Counted from the first letter of the stretch, positions 29,859 through 40,005 are shown. The stretch is 57,753 nucleotides of DNA from Gammaproteobacteria bacterium (GCA_027366635.1 DAHXNE010000127.1:1-57753); one strand, 5' to 3'. Numbers and translations: made by a program. Notes: a model not told the origin generated them from the sequence alone.

Positions 29859-30338
29859 ATGGCAAATCCGCTGAAGACTTTCCTGTTGCCGGAGCTCCTG
29901 AAGGGGATGACGGTCACCGCGCGCACGTTCGTGTCGCGCAAGTACACGCTGAACTACCCGGAAGAGAAGACTCCCCAATCACCGCGCTTCCGCGGCCTGC
30001 ATGCGTTGCGCCGCTATGCGAATGGTGAGGAGCGTTGTATAGCCTGCAAGCTGTGCGAGACGGTCTGTCCGGCGACGTGCATAACGATCGACTCGGATGT
30101 CGCCGAGGATGGCACCCGCCGTACGAGCCGCTACGACATCGACCTGTTCAAGTGCATCTACTGCGGGTTCTGCGAAGAGGCCTGTCCGGTCGATGCCATC
30201 GTGCTGACCCGCATCCACGAATATCACATGGAAAGTCGTGGCGAGAACATCATGAGCAAGGACAAGCTGCTGGCGGTCGGTGATCGCTACGAGACCCTGA
30301 TCGCGGCCGACAAGGCGGCCGATGCCCCCTACCGGTGA
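29859..30338 (+). CDS. nuoI: NADH-quinone oxidoreductase subunit I
   Basis: 159-residue ferredoxin-like subunit carrying two 4Fe-4S clusters (N6a and N6b). The two motifs have Cys60, 63, 66, 70 and Cys99, 102, 105, 109 ([11 protein letters not shown] and [11 protein letters not shown]). ATGs at 29853 and 29859 are in frame. GAAGGA at 29846-29851 is seven bases before 29859 and too close to 29853, so 29859 is chosen. nuoJ follows after 10 bases. Confidence 0.97.
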   Translation: MANPLKTFLLPELLKGMTVTARTFVSRKYTLNYPEEKTPQSPRFRGLHALRRYANGEERCIACKLCETVCPATCITIDSDVAEDGTRRTSRYDIDLFKCIYCGFCEEACPVDAIVLTRIHEYHMESRGENIMSKDKLLAVGDRYETLIAADKAADAPYR

Positions 30339-30348
30339 GGCTGGGACC

Positions 30349-30954
30349 GTGCTCGCACTCATACTGTTCTACATCTTCGCCACCTTCCTGGTGGCGGGCG
30401 CCTTCGGGGTGATCACCGCCCGCAACCCGGTTTACTCGGCGTTGTTTCTGGTTTTCTCGTTCATCAATTCCGCGGCCATCTGGCTGCTGATCGAGGCGGA
30501 GTTCCTGGCCATCGTTCTGGTGCTGGTCTACGTCGGCGCCGTCATGGTGCTGTTCCTGTTCGTGGTGATGATGCTCGACATCAACCTCGCGGAGCTCAGG
30601 AGCGGGTTCACCCGCTTCGCGTGGCTCGGCTGGCTGACGGCCTTGGCCGTGATCGCCGAGATCATCGGTGTGGTGTGGCGGCACGGCCTGGGCGCGATCG
30701 ACGTCAACACCGACTTCGCCAGCGAACCGGCCAATTACAGCAACACGCTGCAGCTCGGAAAGGTGCTGTATACCCGGTATGCCTATCCGTTCGAGCTGGC
30801 GGCGGTGCTGCTGGTCGTGGCCCTCGTGGCCGCGATCGCGCTTACGCTGCGCCACCGTCCGGGCCTGAAGTCACAGGACGCGTCGCGGCAGGTTGCGGTA
30901 CGCGCCCGGGATCGGCTGCGCATAGTCAAGACGCCTGCGGAGAAGCGCCCATGA
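30349..30954 (+). CDS. nuoJ: NADH-quinone oxidoreductase subunit J
   Basis: 201-residue membrane subunit with five predicted transmembrane helices. The conserved third-helix segment [18 protein letters not shown] is present. The C-terminal tail is hydrophilic and Arg-rich. The start is most likely GTG at 30349, after the nuoI stop with GAGG upstream; an in-frame ATG at 30322 lies inside nuoI. It overlaps nuoK by four bases (ATGA). Confidence 0.94.
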   Translation: MLALILFYIFATFLVAGAFGVITARNPVYSALFLVFSFINSAAIWLLIEAEFLAIVLVLVYVGAVMVLFLFVVMMLDINLAELRSGFTRFAWLGWLTALAVIAEIIGVVWRHGLGAIDVNTDFASEPANYSNTLQLGKVLYTRYAYPFELAAVLLVVALVAAIALTLRHRPGLKSQDASRQVAVRARDRLRIVKTPAEKRP

Positions 30955-31256
30955 TCACGCTCGGGGATATATTGACGCTATCGGCGATCCTGTTCGCCCT
31001 GGCGGTGGCGGGAATTTTCCTCAACCGAAAGAACGTGATCCTGCTGCTGATGTGCGTCGAGCTGCTGCTGCTCGCGGCGAACTTCAACTTCATAGCTTTC
31101 TCGCGCATGCTCGGCAATCTGACCGGCCAGGTGTTCGTGTTCTTCGTGCTCACCGTGGCCGCGGCGGAATCAGCCATCGGTCTGGCCATCCTGGTGGTGC
31201 TGTTCCGCGAGCGGCGCAGCATCAATGTCGAAGATATGAACACTCTCAAGGGCTGA
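30951..31256 (+). CDS. nuoK: NADH-quinone oxidoreductase subunit K
   Basis: 101-residue membrane subunit related to MrpC, with three helices. Two membrane glutamates important for proton translocation are present, in [10 protein letters not shown] and [11 protein letters not shown]. The end [14 protein letters not shown] is typical. The ATG at 30951 overlaps nuoJ as ATGA. nuoL follows after 6 bases. Confidence 0.97.
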   Translation: MITLGDILTLSAILFALAVAGIFLNRKNVILLLMCVELLLLAANFNFIAFSRMLGNLTGQVFVFFVLTVAAAESAIGLAILVVLFRERRSINVEDMNTLKG

Positions 31257-31262
31257 GGCCGC

Positions 31263-33245
31263 ATGAATCCGCAGCTGCTGCTTGCCATTCCCCTCGCGCC
31301 GCTGATCGCGGCCGTCATCGCCGGCCTCTTCGGCCGCTATATCGGCCGTGTCGCCACGCATAGCATCACCATAGCCGGCGTGGCGCTCGCCTGCGGCCTG
31401 TCGCTGTACATGACGTGGCTGAGCTACTGGGGGCACGTGCCGAGCTTCAACGGGCCGGTGTATACCTGGCTGGTCAGCGACGGCGTGCACATGCAGGTCG
31501 GCTTCCTGATCGACCGGCTCACCACGCTGATGATGTCGGTAGTTACCTTCGTGTCGCTGTGCGTGCACGTGTACACGATCGGCTACATGCGCGACGATCC
31601 CGGCTACACACGCTTCTTCAGCTACATCTCGCTGTTCACCTTCGGGATGCTGATGCTGGTGATGGCGAACAACTTCATGCAGTTGTTCTTCGGCTGGGAG
31701 GCGGTCGGCGTGGTGTCCTACCTGCTGATCGGATTCTGGTACACGCGCCCGAGCGCGATCTTCGCCAACCTCAAGGCCTTTCTGGTCAACCGGGTGGGCG
31801 ATCTCGGCTTCATCATCGGCATCGCGGCGCTGTTCTCGTACACGCACTCCCTCTCGTACCAGGCGGCGTTCGCCGCCGCGCCGCACCTGGCGCACCAGAC
31901 TCTGCCGGTGTTCGGCGGCGTCAATGCTCTGACGCTGATCTGCATATGCCTGTTCATCGGTGCAATGGGCAAGTCCGCGCAGGTGCCGCTGCACGTGTGG
32001 CTGCCGGACTCGATGGAAGGTCCGACGCCGATTTCGGCGCTGATCCATGCGGCCACCATGGTGACCGCAGGCGTCTATATGGTGGCGCGCATGTCGCCGC
32101 TGTTCGAATACTCGAGCACCGCGCTGTCGTTCGTGCTGGTCATTGGGGCGACCAATGCGCTGTTCATGGGCATCCTCGGGGTGATCAATAACGACATCAA
32201 GCGGGTGATTGCCTACTCGACGCTCTCGCAGCTTGGCTACATGGTGGCGGCGCTGGGAGCCTCGGCCTATGCGGCCGGAATCTTCCACCTGATGACCCAC
32301 GCGTGCTTCAAGGCGCTGCTGTTCCTTGCGGCCGGCTCGGTCATCATCGCGATGCACCACGAACAGGACATGCGCAAGATGGGCGGGCTGGGCAAGTACA
32401 TGCCGATCACGGCCGCCACCTGCTGGATCGGCGGCCTGTCGCTGGTGGCGTTCCCGTTCTTTTCCGGCTACTACTCGAAGGATGCGATCATCGAGGCGGT
32501 GGGGCTGTCGCATCGCTGGGGATCGACCTACGCCTATTGGTGCCTGCTGCTCGGTGCGTACGTCACTTCGCTGTACACGTTCCGGCTGCTGTTCATGACG
32601 TTCCACGGCGAGGAGCGGTTCCGCAATGTGCATGCGGAGCATGATGCGCACGGCGGACATGGCGCGCATGAGCCGCGCGAGAATTCGCTGGTGGTGACGC
32701 TGCCGCTGATCGCGCTGGCCATCCCGTCGGTCATCCTCGGTTATTTCACGGTCGGCAAGGTGCTGTACGGCAACTATTTCGGCAGGGCCATCATGGTGCT
32801 GCCGCAGCACAACGTGCTGGCGCGGATGGCGCGCGATTTCCACGGGCCGTTCGAGCTGGGACTGCGAGGATTTCTCAGCGTACCGTTTGCGCTGGTGGTG
32901 GCGGGTTTGGTCACGGCCTGGCTGTTCGTCCTGAAGCGGCCGCAGTGGGCTGACGCTGCGGCGGTGAAGTTCGCGTGGCTGAAGAGAATTCTCGACCAGA
33001 AGTACTACTTTGACTGGTTCAACGAGCGGCTGCTGGCGCCGCTTGCCCGTGGCGTCGGCTTCGGGCTGTGGAAGGTCGGCGATCAGGGCCTGATCGACGG
33101 TGCTCTGGTCAACGGCACGGCCAAATCGGTCGGGGGGATTGGCGGAGTAGTGCGGCGGGTGCAGAGCGGCTACCTATACTCCTACGCGTTCTGGATCGTG
33201 ATCGGCCTGGCGGCGCTGCTCGGCTGGTTCATGCTGCGCGCTTAG
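31263..33245 (+). CDS. nuoL: NADH-quinone oxidoreductase subunit L
   Basis: 660-residue antiporter-like proton-pumping subunit with about 16 helices. Core motifs include FFGWEAVGVVSYLLIGFWY, MGKSAQVPLHVWLPDSMEGP, ALIHAATMVTAGVYM and YSTLSQLGYM. A His-rich loop (HAEHDAHGGHGAHE) lies at about residues 458-471. The C-terminal lateral helix and final anchor are present. Confidence 0.97.
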   Translation: MNPQLLLAIPLAPLIAAVIAGLFGRYIGRVATHSITIAGVALACGLSLYMTWLSYWGHVPSFNGPVYTWLVSDGVHMQVGFLIDRLTTLMMSVVTFVSLCVHVYTIGYMRDDPGYTRFFSYISLFTFGMLMLVMANNFMQLFFGWEAVGVVSYLLIGFWYTRPSAIFANLKAFLVNRVGDLGFIIGIAALFSYTHSLSYQAAFAAAPHLAHQTLPVFGGVNALTLICICLFIGAMGKSAQVPLHVWLPDSMEGPTPISALIHAATMVTAGVYMVARMSPLFEYSSTALSFVLVIGATNALFMGILGVINNDIKRVIAYSTLSQLGYMVAALGASAYAAGIFHLMTHACFKALLFLAAGSVIIAMHHEQDMRKMGGLGKYMPITAATCWIGGLSLVAFPFFSGYYSKDAIIEAVGLSHRWGSTYAYWCLLLGAYVTSLYTFRLLFMTFHGEERFRNVHAEHDAHGGHGAHEPRENSLVVTLPLIALAIPSVILGYFTVGKVLYGNYFGRAIMVLPQHNVLARMARDFHGPFELGLRGFLSVPFALVVAGLVTAWLFVLKRPQWADAAAVKFAWLKRILDQKYYFDWFNERLLAPLARGVGFGLWKVGDQGLIDGALVNGTAKSVGGIGGVVRRVQSGYLYSYAFWIVIGLAALLGWFMLRA

Positions 33246-33278
33246 GCGTACGCAGAGCATTTCGGAGAAAGCACAAGA

Positions 33279-34793
33279 ATGCACGACTACTTGCTGTCCC
33301 TGCTGATCTGGCTGCCCATCGCCGCCGGCATCGTGGTGCTGCTACTCGGGGAGCGCAATATCGTCGCCGGCCGCTGGATTTCGTTGATTGCAACGCTCGC
33401 GACGCTGGCGCTGTGCGTGCCGCTGTGGCTGGACTTCAATACCCATACGGCGGCGTATCAGTTCGTGGAGAAGGCGGCGTGGATCCCACGCTTCCATGCC
33501 TACTACGCGCTTGGCGTAGACGGCATTTCGATGCCACTCATCGTGCTCACCGCTTTGATGACCATTCCGGTGGTAATCGCCGCGTGGAGCGTGATCAAGG
33601 CGCGCCCCGCCCAGTACTACGCGTCGTTTCTGATCATGGAAGGGCTGATGATCGGGGTGTTCGCCGCCACGGATGCGCTGCTGTTCTACTTCTTCTGGGA
33701 AGCGATGCTGATCCCGATGTTCCTGATCATCGGCATCTGGGGCGGCCCGCGGCGCGTGTACGCGACCATCAAGTTCTTCTTGTACACTTTCCTTGGCTCG
33801 GTGTTCATGCTCGCGGCGCTGATCTACATGTACGTGAAGTGCGGCAGCTATTCCATCGCCGCCTTCCAGGCGTTGCCGCTGACCCTCGCCGAGCAGCGCT
33901 GGATCTTCGCGGCCTTCTTGATAGCGTTCGCGGTGAAGGTGCCGATGTGGCCGGTGCACACCTGGCTGCCGGACGCGCACGTCGAGGCGCCGACCGGCGG
34001 CTCGGTGATCCTGGCGGCCATCATGCTGAAGATGGGTGGCTACGGGTTTCTGCGTTTCGCACTGCCGATCGCCCCGGATGCCTGCCGACATCTTTACTTC
34101 CTGATCGTCGTGCTGTCGTTGATCGCGGTGATCTACATCGGCTTCGTCGCGCTGGTCCAGCAGGATATGAAGAAGCTCATCGCCTACTCCTCGATCGCGC
34201 ATATGGGGTTCGTGACGCTCGGGATTTTTCTCGTGTACGCCATCTTGATGAACACGGGTACGACGCACGGCGCGGCCATGGGCATGGATGGGGCGATGGT
34301 GCAGATGGTTTCACACGGACTGATCTCTGGCGCCCTGTTCCTGTGCGTGGGCGTGCTCTACGACCGCATGCATACGCGGCAGATCGCCGATTACGGTGGC
34401 GTCATCAATACCATGCCGGTGTTCGCCGGTTTCATGGTGCTGTTCGCGCTGGCCAATACCGGTCTGCCGGGTACGTCGGGTTTTGTCGGTGAGTTCCTGG
34501 TCATCCTGGCGAGCTTCAGGGCGAACTTCTGGTATTCGGCGCTGGCGGCCCTCACGCTCATTCTGGCCGCGAGCTATACGCTGTGGCTCGTCAAGCGGGT
34601 GGTGTTCGGGCCGGTGGGCAACGACCGGGTTGCCAAGCTCACCGACCTCAACGGCCGGGAGTTCGTGATTCTCGGAGCGCTCGCCGCGGTGGTGTTGTTA
34701 GTGGGTATCTGGCCCGCGCCGCTGCTGAAAGTGATGGGACCCTCGATTCAGCACCTGGTCCACCAGGCCGTAGCCAACAAGATTCCGGCGTAG
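33279..34793 (+). CDS. nuoM: NADH-quinone oxidoreductase subunit M
   Basis: 504-residue antiporter-like subunit with 14 predicted helices. Motifs seen are the DGISMPLIVLT segment, FFWEAMLIPMFLIIGIWGG (key Glu), KVPMWPVHTWLPDAHVEAP, and YSSIAHMGFV. The last is the broken-helix Lys/His region. Complete. It lies 33 bases after nuoL and 6 bases before nuoN. Confidence 0.97.
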   Translation: MHDYLLSLLIWLPIAAGIVVLLLGERNIVAGRWISLIATLATLALCVPLWLDFNTHTAAYQFVEKAAWIPRFHAYYALGVDGISMPLIVLTALMTIPVVIAAWSVIKARPAQYYASFLIMEGLMIGVFAATDALLFYFFWEAMLIPMFLIIGIWGGPRRVYATIKFFLYTFLGSVFMLAALIYMYVKCGSYSIAAFQALPLTLAEQRWIFAAFLIAFAVKVPMWPVHTWLPDAHVEAPTGGSVILAAIMLKMGGYGFLRFALPIAPDACRHLYFLIVVLSLIAVIYIGFVALVQQDMKKLIAYSSIAHMGFVTLGIFLVYAILMNTGTTHGAAMGMDGAMVQMVSHGLISGALFLCVGVLYDRMHTRQIADYGGVINTMPVFAGFMVLFALANTGLPGTSGFVGEFLVILASFRANFWYSALAALTLILAASYTLWLVKRVVFGPVGNDRVAKLTDLNGREFVILGALAAVVLLVGIWPAPLLKVMGPSIQHLVHQAVANKIPA

Positions 34794-34799
34794 CGCACG

Positions 34800-36245
34800 A
34801 TGTCCGAATCCATGATGACTCTGCATTCCCTGGGCCCGGCGGTTCCGGAGATCTATCTGGCCGGGGCGATCTGCCTGGTCCTGCTGTTCGAGGCATTCGT
34901 CGGGGTGAAGCGTCCGGGCGCCACCGGAACGCTCGCGCTGCTGGTGCTTGCGGTCGGCGCTGGTCTCACGGTGGCATTCGCGGACGTGACACACCGCGTG
35001 GTGCTGTTCGACGGCGCGTACGTCGCCGATCCGCTGGCGTTCGTGCTGAAGCTCGCCGGATTCCTGTCCGTCGCGGTGGCGCTGCTGTATTCGCGGGCCT
35101 ATCTGCGCAATCGCGAGATCCTCAAGGGGGAGTATTACGTGCTCGCCCTGACGGCGCTGCTCGGCATCTTCGTGCTCATCTCGGCGAACAGCTTGCTCAC
35201 GGTGTATCTGGGCGTGGAGCTGTTGGCGCTGTCGGTGTACTCGATGGTGGCCTTCGATCGCGAGTCGGGAGTCGCGGCCGAGGCGGCCATGAAGTACTTC
35301 GTGCTCGGGGCGCTCGCCTCGGGCATCCTGCTGTACGGCATGTCGATCGTGTACGGGCTGACCGGGACGCTCAATCTGGACCGCATCGCCGCGGCGGTGA
35401 GCGCGCCGGACAGCCTCGGGGTGGTGCTCGCAGTCACATTCATCGTCGTGGCCGTGGCCTTCAAGCTGGGCGCGGTCCCGTTCCACATGTGGTTGCCCGA
35501 CGTGTACGAAGGCGCGCCGACCAGTGTCACGCTGTTCATCGGCACGGCACCGAAAATCGCCTACTTCGCGCTGGTGTTGCGCTTGCTCGCCCACGGCCTT
35601 GCGGGTGCGAGCGTCGACTGGACGCGCATGCTGATGCCGATCGCCGTGCTGTCCCTGGTGGTCGGGAACGTCGTGGCCATAGCGCAGACCAATATCAAGC
35701 GCATGCTGGCGTATTCGACGATCTCGCACGTCGGGTTCATCGTTCTCGGGTTCGTTGCCGGCACGGCGAGCGGCTATGCCGCCGCGCTGTATTACACGCT
35801 GGTGTACGTGCTGGTTTCGCTCGGCTCCTTCGGGGTGGTCTTGCTCGCCAGCCGCAAGGGGTTCGAGGCCGATCAGCTGTCCGATTACAAGGGTCTGTAT
35901 CGGCGCGATCCGTTGCTCGCGCTGGCGATGGCCATGCTGATGTTCTCCTTCGCCGGCGTGCCGCCGTTCGTGGGATTCTGGGCCAAGCTGCGCATCATCC
36001 AGGTGCTGTGGGAATCGAGCCATCTGTGGCTGGTGATCATCGCCGTGATCATGTCGGTGGTCGGCGCGTTCTACTACCTGCGCGTCGTGAAGCTGATGTA
36101 CTTCGATGATGCGCCGCAGACGCTGCCGCCGACGGAGCGGTCCGTCGGAGTGCGCTTCGCGCTCGGCATCAATGCGGCGGCGGTGCTCGTGCTCGGCGTG
36201 TTGCCGGCGCCGCTGCTCGATCTGTGCGCGCGCGTTATTCACTGA
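34800..36245 (+). CDS. nuoN: NADH-quinone oxidoreductase subunit N
   Basis: 481-residue antiporter-like subunit with 14 helices that ends the nuo operon. Motifs include YLGVELLALSVYSMVAF (key Glu), FKLGAVPFHMWLPDVYEGAP and YSTISHVGFI. The end of the gene is 43 bases from the convergent hypothetical gene. That gap contains short overlapping repeats (GGTGGC/GCCACG) that could form a weak hairpin. Confidence 0.97.
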   Translation: MSESMMTLHSLGPAVPEIYLAGAICLVLLFEAFVGVKRPGATGTLALLVLAVGAGLTVAFADVTHRVVLFDGAYVADPLAFVLKLAGFLSVAVALLYSRAYLRNREILKGEYYVLALTALLGIFVLISANSLLTVYLGVELLALSVYSMVAFDRESGVAAEAAMKYFVLGALASGILLYGMSIVYGLTGTLNLDRIAAAVSAPDSLGVVLAVTFIVVAVAFKLGAVPFHMWLPDVYEGAPTSVTLFIGTAPKIAYFALVLRLLAHGLAGASVDWTRMLMPIAVLSLVVGNVVAIAQTNIKRMLAYSTISHVGFIVLGFVAGTASGYAAALYYTLVYVLVSLGSFGVVLLASRKGFEADQLSDYKGLYRRDPLLALAMAMLMFSFAGVPPFVGFWAKLRIIQVLWESSHLWLVIIAVIMSVVGAFYYLRVVKLMYFDDAPQTLPPTERSVGVRFALGINAAAVLVLGVLPAPLLDLCARVIH

Positions 36246-36288
36246 GCGGTGGCGGCCACGCCGGTGGCGCGGGAGTGGCTCGACTGGG

Positions 36289-36786
36289 CTAGTCGGACGG
36301 GGGCGGCTTGCGGCGCATGATCAGCCGCGCCGCCAGCAGCAACACCACCAGGTTGAGGACCCACCAGGCCCCGTAGCCGTGCTGCTCGAGCAGCGCGAAG
36401 GCGCTGGCCGCGGGGGCCGGTTTCGGCAGCGTGATCGTCCCGCTCAGCAGTTCGTGAATGCCATTGTGAGCAACCACGACCTGCAAGCTCTGTCGGCCGG
36501 GCGGCAGGCCGGCGAGCGAGAAGGCGTAGCCGGTTCCATCGGGCCGCAGGGGCAGGGGGTGTCCATTGATGTCGGCGGTGACCCGGCCGGCGCCAACGAT
36601 GGGCGTGTGATCATCCCGCCGCACGGCATACAACACCGCGCGCTTGCCGTGAATCACGGCATCGAGCCGCAGCTGCGCGGAGCGGGCAACCTGAACCGCG
36701 GCGGCGTGCGCGAGGCCGCTCAGCAGCATCAGTGCCGGCAGTATCAGGGTGCGCAATAGCCGACCCCTGTTCCCCATGTTCCCCAT
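36289..36786 (-). CDS. Hypothetical membrane-anchored exported protein
   Basis: 165 residues, no family recognised. The N-terminus is a signal peptide (hydrophobic run about 12-24 ending in AHA). The middle 90 residues look like a beta-rich periplasmic domain. A single C-terminal helix (about 140-156) is followed by a basic tail (RRKPPP). The layout suggests a periplasmic domain tethered to the inner membrane. I chose the ATG at 36786; the frame is open much further up, but only through the marR gene. It is co-directional with marR and starts 5 bases after the marR stop, so the two are probably co-transcribed. Confidence 0.6.
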   Translation of the reverse strand: MGNMGNRGRLLRTLILPALMLLSGLAHAAAVQVARSAQLRLDAVIHGKRAVLYAVRRDDHTPIVGAGRVTADINGHPLPLRPDGTGYAFSLAGLPPGRQSLQVVVAHNGIHELLSGTITLPKPAPAASAFALLEQHGYGAWWVLNLVVLLLAARLIMRRKPPPSD

Positions 36787-36791
36787 GCTCG

Positions 36792-37238
36792 TCAATCCTC
36801 CAGCCGCAGGAAGCGCTCGAGTGTCTCGATGCCGACCAAGAAGCCCGCCAATTGATCGGGACCCAGGCAGGACAGGAGCGTGGCTTCCCGCTCGAGGGCG
36901 ATCGGCACGAGCTCGCTGTACATGCGCCGGCCGGAGCGGCTCAGGCGGACTTGACGCGCTCGCCGATCGTCGCTGCTCGAGGCCCGCTCGATGAGTTGCC
37001 GCGCCTCGAGCTCGGCGATCGCGCGGCTCACCCGGGTCTTGTGCATGCGGGTGCTGGCGGCGACGTATTGGGCGGTGCAGTCCTGCTTGGCGCCCACCGT
37101 GGCCATGACCCGCCACTGTGGAATGTCCAGCCCGAATCGCTTCCGGTAGACCACCGCCAAGTGCTGGCTGACTCCGTCAGCCAGCCGATTGAGGCGGAAG
37201 GGCACAAAGGCGGCAAGCTCGAGCGTTTGCTCTGGCAT
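36792..37238 (-). CDS. MarR-family transcriptional regulator (possible HmgR-like)
   Basis: 148-residue winged-helix regulator. Typical features are [28 protein letters not shown] (recognition helix region) and the wing [20 protein letters not shown]. The start is placed at the ATG at 37238; a GTG at 37253 is also possible. It is divergent from hmgA with 89 bases between the starts. MarR- or IclR-type regulators of homogentisate genes are often found beside hmgA, so control of hmgA-fahA is a reasonable inference. The ligand is unknown. Confidence 0.88.
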   Translation of the reverse strand: MPEQTLELAAFVPFRLNRLADGVSQHLAVVYRKRFGLDIPQWRVMATVGAKQDCTAQYVAASTRMHKTRVSRAIAELEARQLIERASSSDDRRARQVRLSRSGRRMYSELVPIALEREATLLSCLGPDQLAGFLVGIETLERFLRLED

Positions 37239-37271
37239 TGAGCGGGCGGTCACCGGGGGACCTCCGAGTCG

Positions 37272-37285
37272 GTTGCGAGCGCAAC
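37272..37285. promoter_or_regulatory. Candidate operator between marR and hmgA
   Basis: GTTGC (37272-37276) and GCAAC (37281-37285) form a perfect inverted repeat around GAGC. They sit in the 89-base divergent gap, 34 bases before the marR ATG (on the other strand) and 43 bases before the hmgA ATG. Palindromes with TTGC/GCAA half sites are common MarR-family operators. This assignment is inferred from position and symmetry. Confidence 0.4.
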
Positions 37286-37327
37286 TATTTGTGTCATCAT
37301 ACCCGCAAAGCATACCGGGAGTCCGCC

Positions 37328-38680
37328 ATGTGCTCCGCACCTGCTTCCATGAGCGCGCCGTCGCCGCCGGTTGCGCCAGGCCGTCCGCTCGAGTATTTGA
37401 GCGGCTTCGGCAATCAGTTCGCCACGGAAGCCCTGCGTGGCGCTTTGCCCCAGGGACGTAATTCGCCGCAGCGCTGTCCCTACGGTCTGTACGCCGAGCA
37501 GTTCTCCGGTACGGCGTTCACCGCGCCGCGCCATGCGAACCGGCGCAGTTGGCTCTATCGGATCCGTCCGGCGGCGCTGCACGGGCCATTTCAGCCGCTC
37601 GCGCATCGGGGGCTCGTTGGCCGCTTCAGCGAGTTCAGCGCGCCGCCGGACCCGCTGCGCTGGAGCGCTCCGCCCGTGCCGGGGCCGCCGACGGATTTCA
37701 TCGATGGGCTGCTCACCATCGGTGGCACCGGCTCGAGCGATGCGCATAGCGGTTGCGCGATCCACTGGTACCTGGCGAATCGCTCGATGCGCGAGCGCTT
37801 CTTCTACGATGCCGATGGAGAGCTGCTCATCGTGCCGCAGTTGGGGCGGTTGCGGGTGGCGAGCGAGTTGGGCCTGATCGAGGCTGGACCACAGGAAATC
37901 GTGGTGCTGCCACGAGGCCTGCGCTTTCGGGTCGAGCTGGCGGACGGTGAGGCACGCGGCTATATCTGCGAGAACTTCGGCGCACCGATGAAGCTGCCGG
38001 ATCTCGGGCCGATCGGTGCCAATGGACTCGCCAACCCGCGCGACTTCCAGACGCCCGTCGCATGGTATGAGGATTGCGACGCGCCCATGGAGCTGGTGGC
38101 CAAGTTCGGCGGCGAGTTGTGGAGCGCTTCGATCGATCATTCGCCGCTCGACGTGGTCGCCTGGCACGGCAATCATTCCCCCTACAAGTACGACCTGCGC
38201 CAATTCAACACCATCGGTTCGGTGAGCTACGATCATCCCGATCCTTCGATCCTGCTCGTGCTGCACTCGCTGAGCGATACGCCCGGGGTGGATGCGGTTG
38301 ATTTCGTGATCTTTCCTCCGCGCTGGCAGGTGGCTGAGGACACGTTTCGCCCGCCGTGGTTTCACCGCAACGTCGCCAGCGAGTTCATGGGCCTCGTCCA
38401 TGGGGTCTACGACGCCAAGGCGCACGGCTTCGAGCCCGGTGGGGCCTCGCTGCACAATTGCATGAGCGGGCACGGTCCGGATGCCGAGACCTTCGAGCAG
38501 GCCAGCGCGGTCGATACGCGCATCCCGCAGCACATCGACGCCACTTTGGCGTTCATGTTCGAAACGCGCACCCTGATTCGGCCGACGCCGCTGGCGCTAC
38601 AAATGCCGCAGCGCCAGCGGGACTATGCCCGCTGTTGGCTCGGTCTGACGAAGCGATTCACGCCGCACGGGGCGATCTGA
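37328..38680 (+). CDS. hmgA: Homogentisate 1,2-dioxygenase
   Basis: 450-residue Fe(II) dioxygenase that opens the homogentisate ring to maleylacetoacetate in tyrosine and phenylalanine breakdown. Motifs seen are the start [14 protein letters not shown], the [20 protein letters not shown] stretch with metal-ligand His, [13 protein letters not shown], and [15 protein letters not shown] near residues 375-390. The ATG at 37328 has GGGAG six bases upstream; the open frame further up lies in the divergent promoter region. fahA follows after 11 bases. Confidence 0.97.
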   Translation: MCSAPASMSAPSPPVAPGRPLEYLSGFGNQFATEALRGALPQGRNSPQRCPYGLYAEQFSGTAFTAPRHANRRSWLYRIRPAALHGPFQPLAHRGLVGRFSEFSAPPDPLRWSAPPVPGPPTDFIDGLLTIGGTGSSDAHSGCAIHWYLANRSMRERFFYDADGELLIVPQLGRLRVASELGLIEAGPQEIVVLPRGLRFRVELADGEARGYICENFGAPMKLPDLGPIGANGLANPRDFQTPVAWYEDCDAPMELVAKFGGELWSASIDHSPLDVVAWHGNHSPYKYDLRQFNTIGSVSYDHPDPSILLVLHSLSDTPGVDAVDFVIFPPRWQVAEDTFRPPWFHRNVASEFMGLVHGVYDAKAHGFEPGGASLHNCMSGHGPDAETFEQASAVDTRIPQHIDATLAFMFETRTLIRPTPLALQMPQRQRDYARCWLGLTKRFTPHGAI

Positions 38681-38691
38681 AGGGCGCTTCG

Positions 38692-40005
38692 GTGCGTGCG
38701 ATCGACGAAACCCACGATCCGCAGCTGACCAGCTGGGTGAGCTCGGCGAACCGGGCGGGCTGCGACTTTCCTATCCAGAACCTGCCGTTCACGGTGTTTC
38801 GCCGTTCCGGCAGCGCCGAGCCGTTGCGCTGCGGCGTGGGGATCGGCGCTGCCATCCTCGATTTGACGGCGCTCGGGGCAGCCTCGGCGACCGACGATAC
38901 GGTCGCGCAGGCCATTGCCGCGTGTGCGCAGCCGTCCCTGAACGCGTTGATGGCTCTCGGTGCGCCCGCGTGGCTCGCCCTGCGGCGCTGGCTCTCAAAG
39001 GTGCTGCGCACCGGAGCAGGCGAGTCCGGGCGGCTCGCCGCCGCGCTCGTCCGCCAGTCGGCCGCGCAGTTTGCCGTGCCCGCACGCATCGGCGATTACA
39101 CGGATTTCTATACCTCGATCCATCATGCCATCGCGGTCGGTCGGCTGTTCCGTCCCGACCAGCCGCTGCTGCCGAACTACAAGTGGGTGCCCATTGCCTA
39201 TCACGGCCGGGCATCCTCCATCGTCGTAAGCGGTGTGGGCGTGCATCGGCCGCGCGGGCAGCTGATGCCGCGCGGCGCCGAATGTCCGCGCGTGGGACCG
39301 AGCGAGCGGCTCGACTACGAGATCGAGCTTGGGGTGTTCATCGGCCGCGGCAACCGTCTCGGTGAGCCAATTCCGATCGAGCGCGCCGAGGAGCATGTAT
39401 TCGGTCTATGCCTGCTCAACGATTGGTCGGCCCGTGACCTGCAGGCATGGGAATATCAGCCGCTTGGCCCATTTCTTGCCAAGAATTTCGCCACCACACT
39501 GTCCCCCTGGGTAGTGACGCTCGAGGCGCTGGCGCCATTTCGTGCGCCCTGGCGGCGCGTGGCGCAGGATCCGTCGCCACTGCCGTACCTCGACTGCCCG
39601 GAACTGCGCGACGCCGGCGCGGCCGAGATCGAGCTCGAAGTGGCGCTCGAGACCGCCGCGATGCGTGCCCGGGGTCTGGCGCCGCAGCGGCTGTCGCGCT
39701 CGGATTTCCGTGACAGCTACTGGTCGATTGCCCAGATGGTCGCCCACCACACGATCAATGGCTGCAACCTGGCTCCAGGCGATCTGCTCGGCACGGGCAC
39801 GCAATCCGGACCGCGGCCGGAGCAGGCCGGCTCGCTGCTGGAGCTCACCGCCGCGGGTGCCCGACCGCTGGTGCTCTCGAGCGCCGAGCAGCGGGCATTT
39901 CTCGCCGACGGCGACCGGGTCATCCTGCGCGGCGCATGCCAGCGAGCCGGTTTCGTGCGCATCGGCTTCGGAGAGGCGACGGGGCTGGTGCTGCCGCCGG
40001 CCTGA
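38692..40005 (+). CDS. fahA: Fumarylacetoacetase
   Basis: 437-residue hydrolase that splits fumarylacetoacetate to fumarate and acetoacetate, the last step of tyrosine catabolism. Metal and substrate residues lie in YTDFYTSIHHA, DYEIELGVFIGRGN and LLNDWSARDLQAWEYQPLGPF. The segment near the end reads GDLLGTGTQSGP. The start is GTG at 38692, just after hmgA, with AAGGG seven bases upstream; the frame extends up into hmgA, which is not used. No maleylacetoacetate isomerase gene is seen next to it. Confidence 0.96.
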   Translation: MRAIDETHDPQLTSWVSSANRAGCDFPIQNLPFTVFRRSGSAEPLRCGVGIGAAILDLTALGAASATDDTVAQAIAACAQPSLNALMALGAPAWLALRRWLSKVLRTGAGESGRLAAALVRQSAAQFAVPARIGDYTDFYTSIHHAIAVGRLFRPDQPLLPNYKWVPIAYHGRASSIVVSGVGVHRPRGQLMPRGAECPRVGPSERLDYEIELGVFIGRGNRLGEPIPIERAEEHVFGLCLLNDWSARDLQAWEYQPLGPFLAKNFATTLSPWVVTLEALAPFRAPWRRVAQDPSPLPYLDCPELRDAGAAEIELEVALETAAMRARGLAPQRLSRSDFRDSYWSIAQMVAHHTINGCNLAPGDLLGTGTQSGPRPEQAGSLLELTAAGARPLVLSSAEQRAFLADGDRVILRGACQRAGFVRIGFGEATGLVLPPA

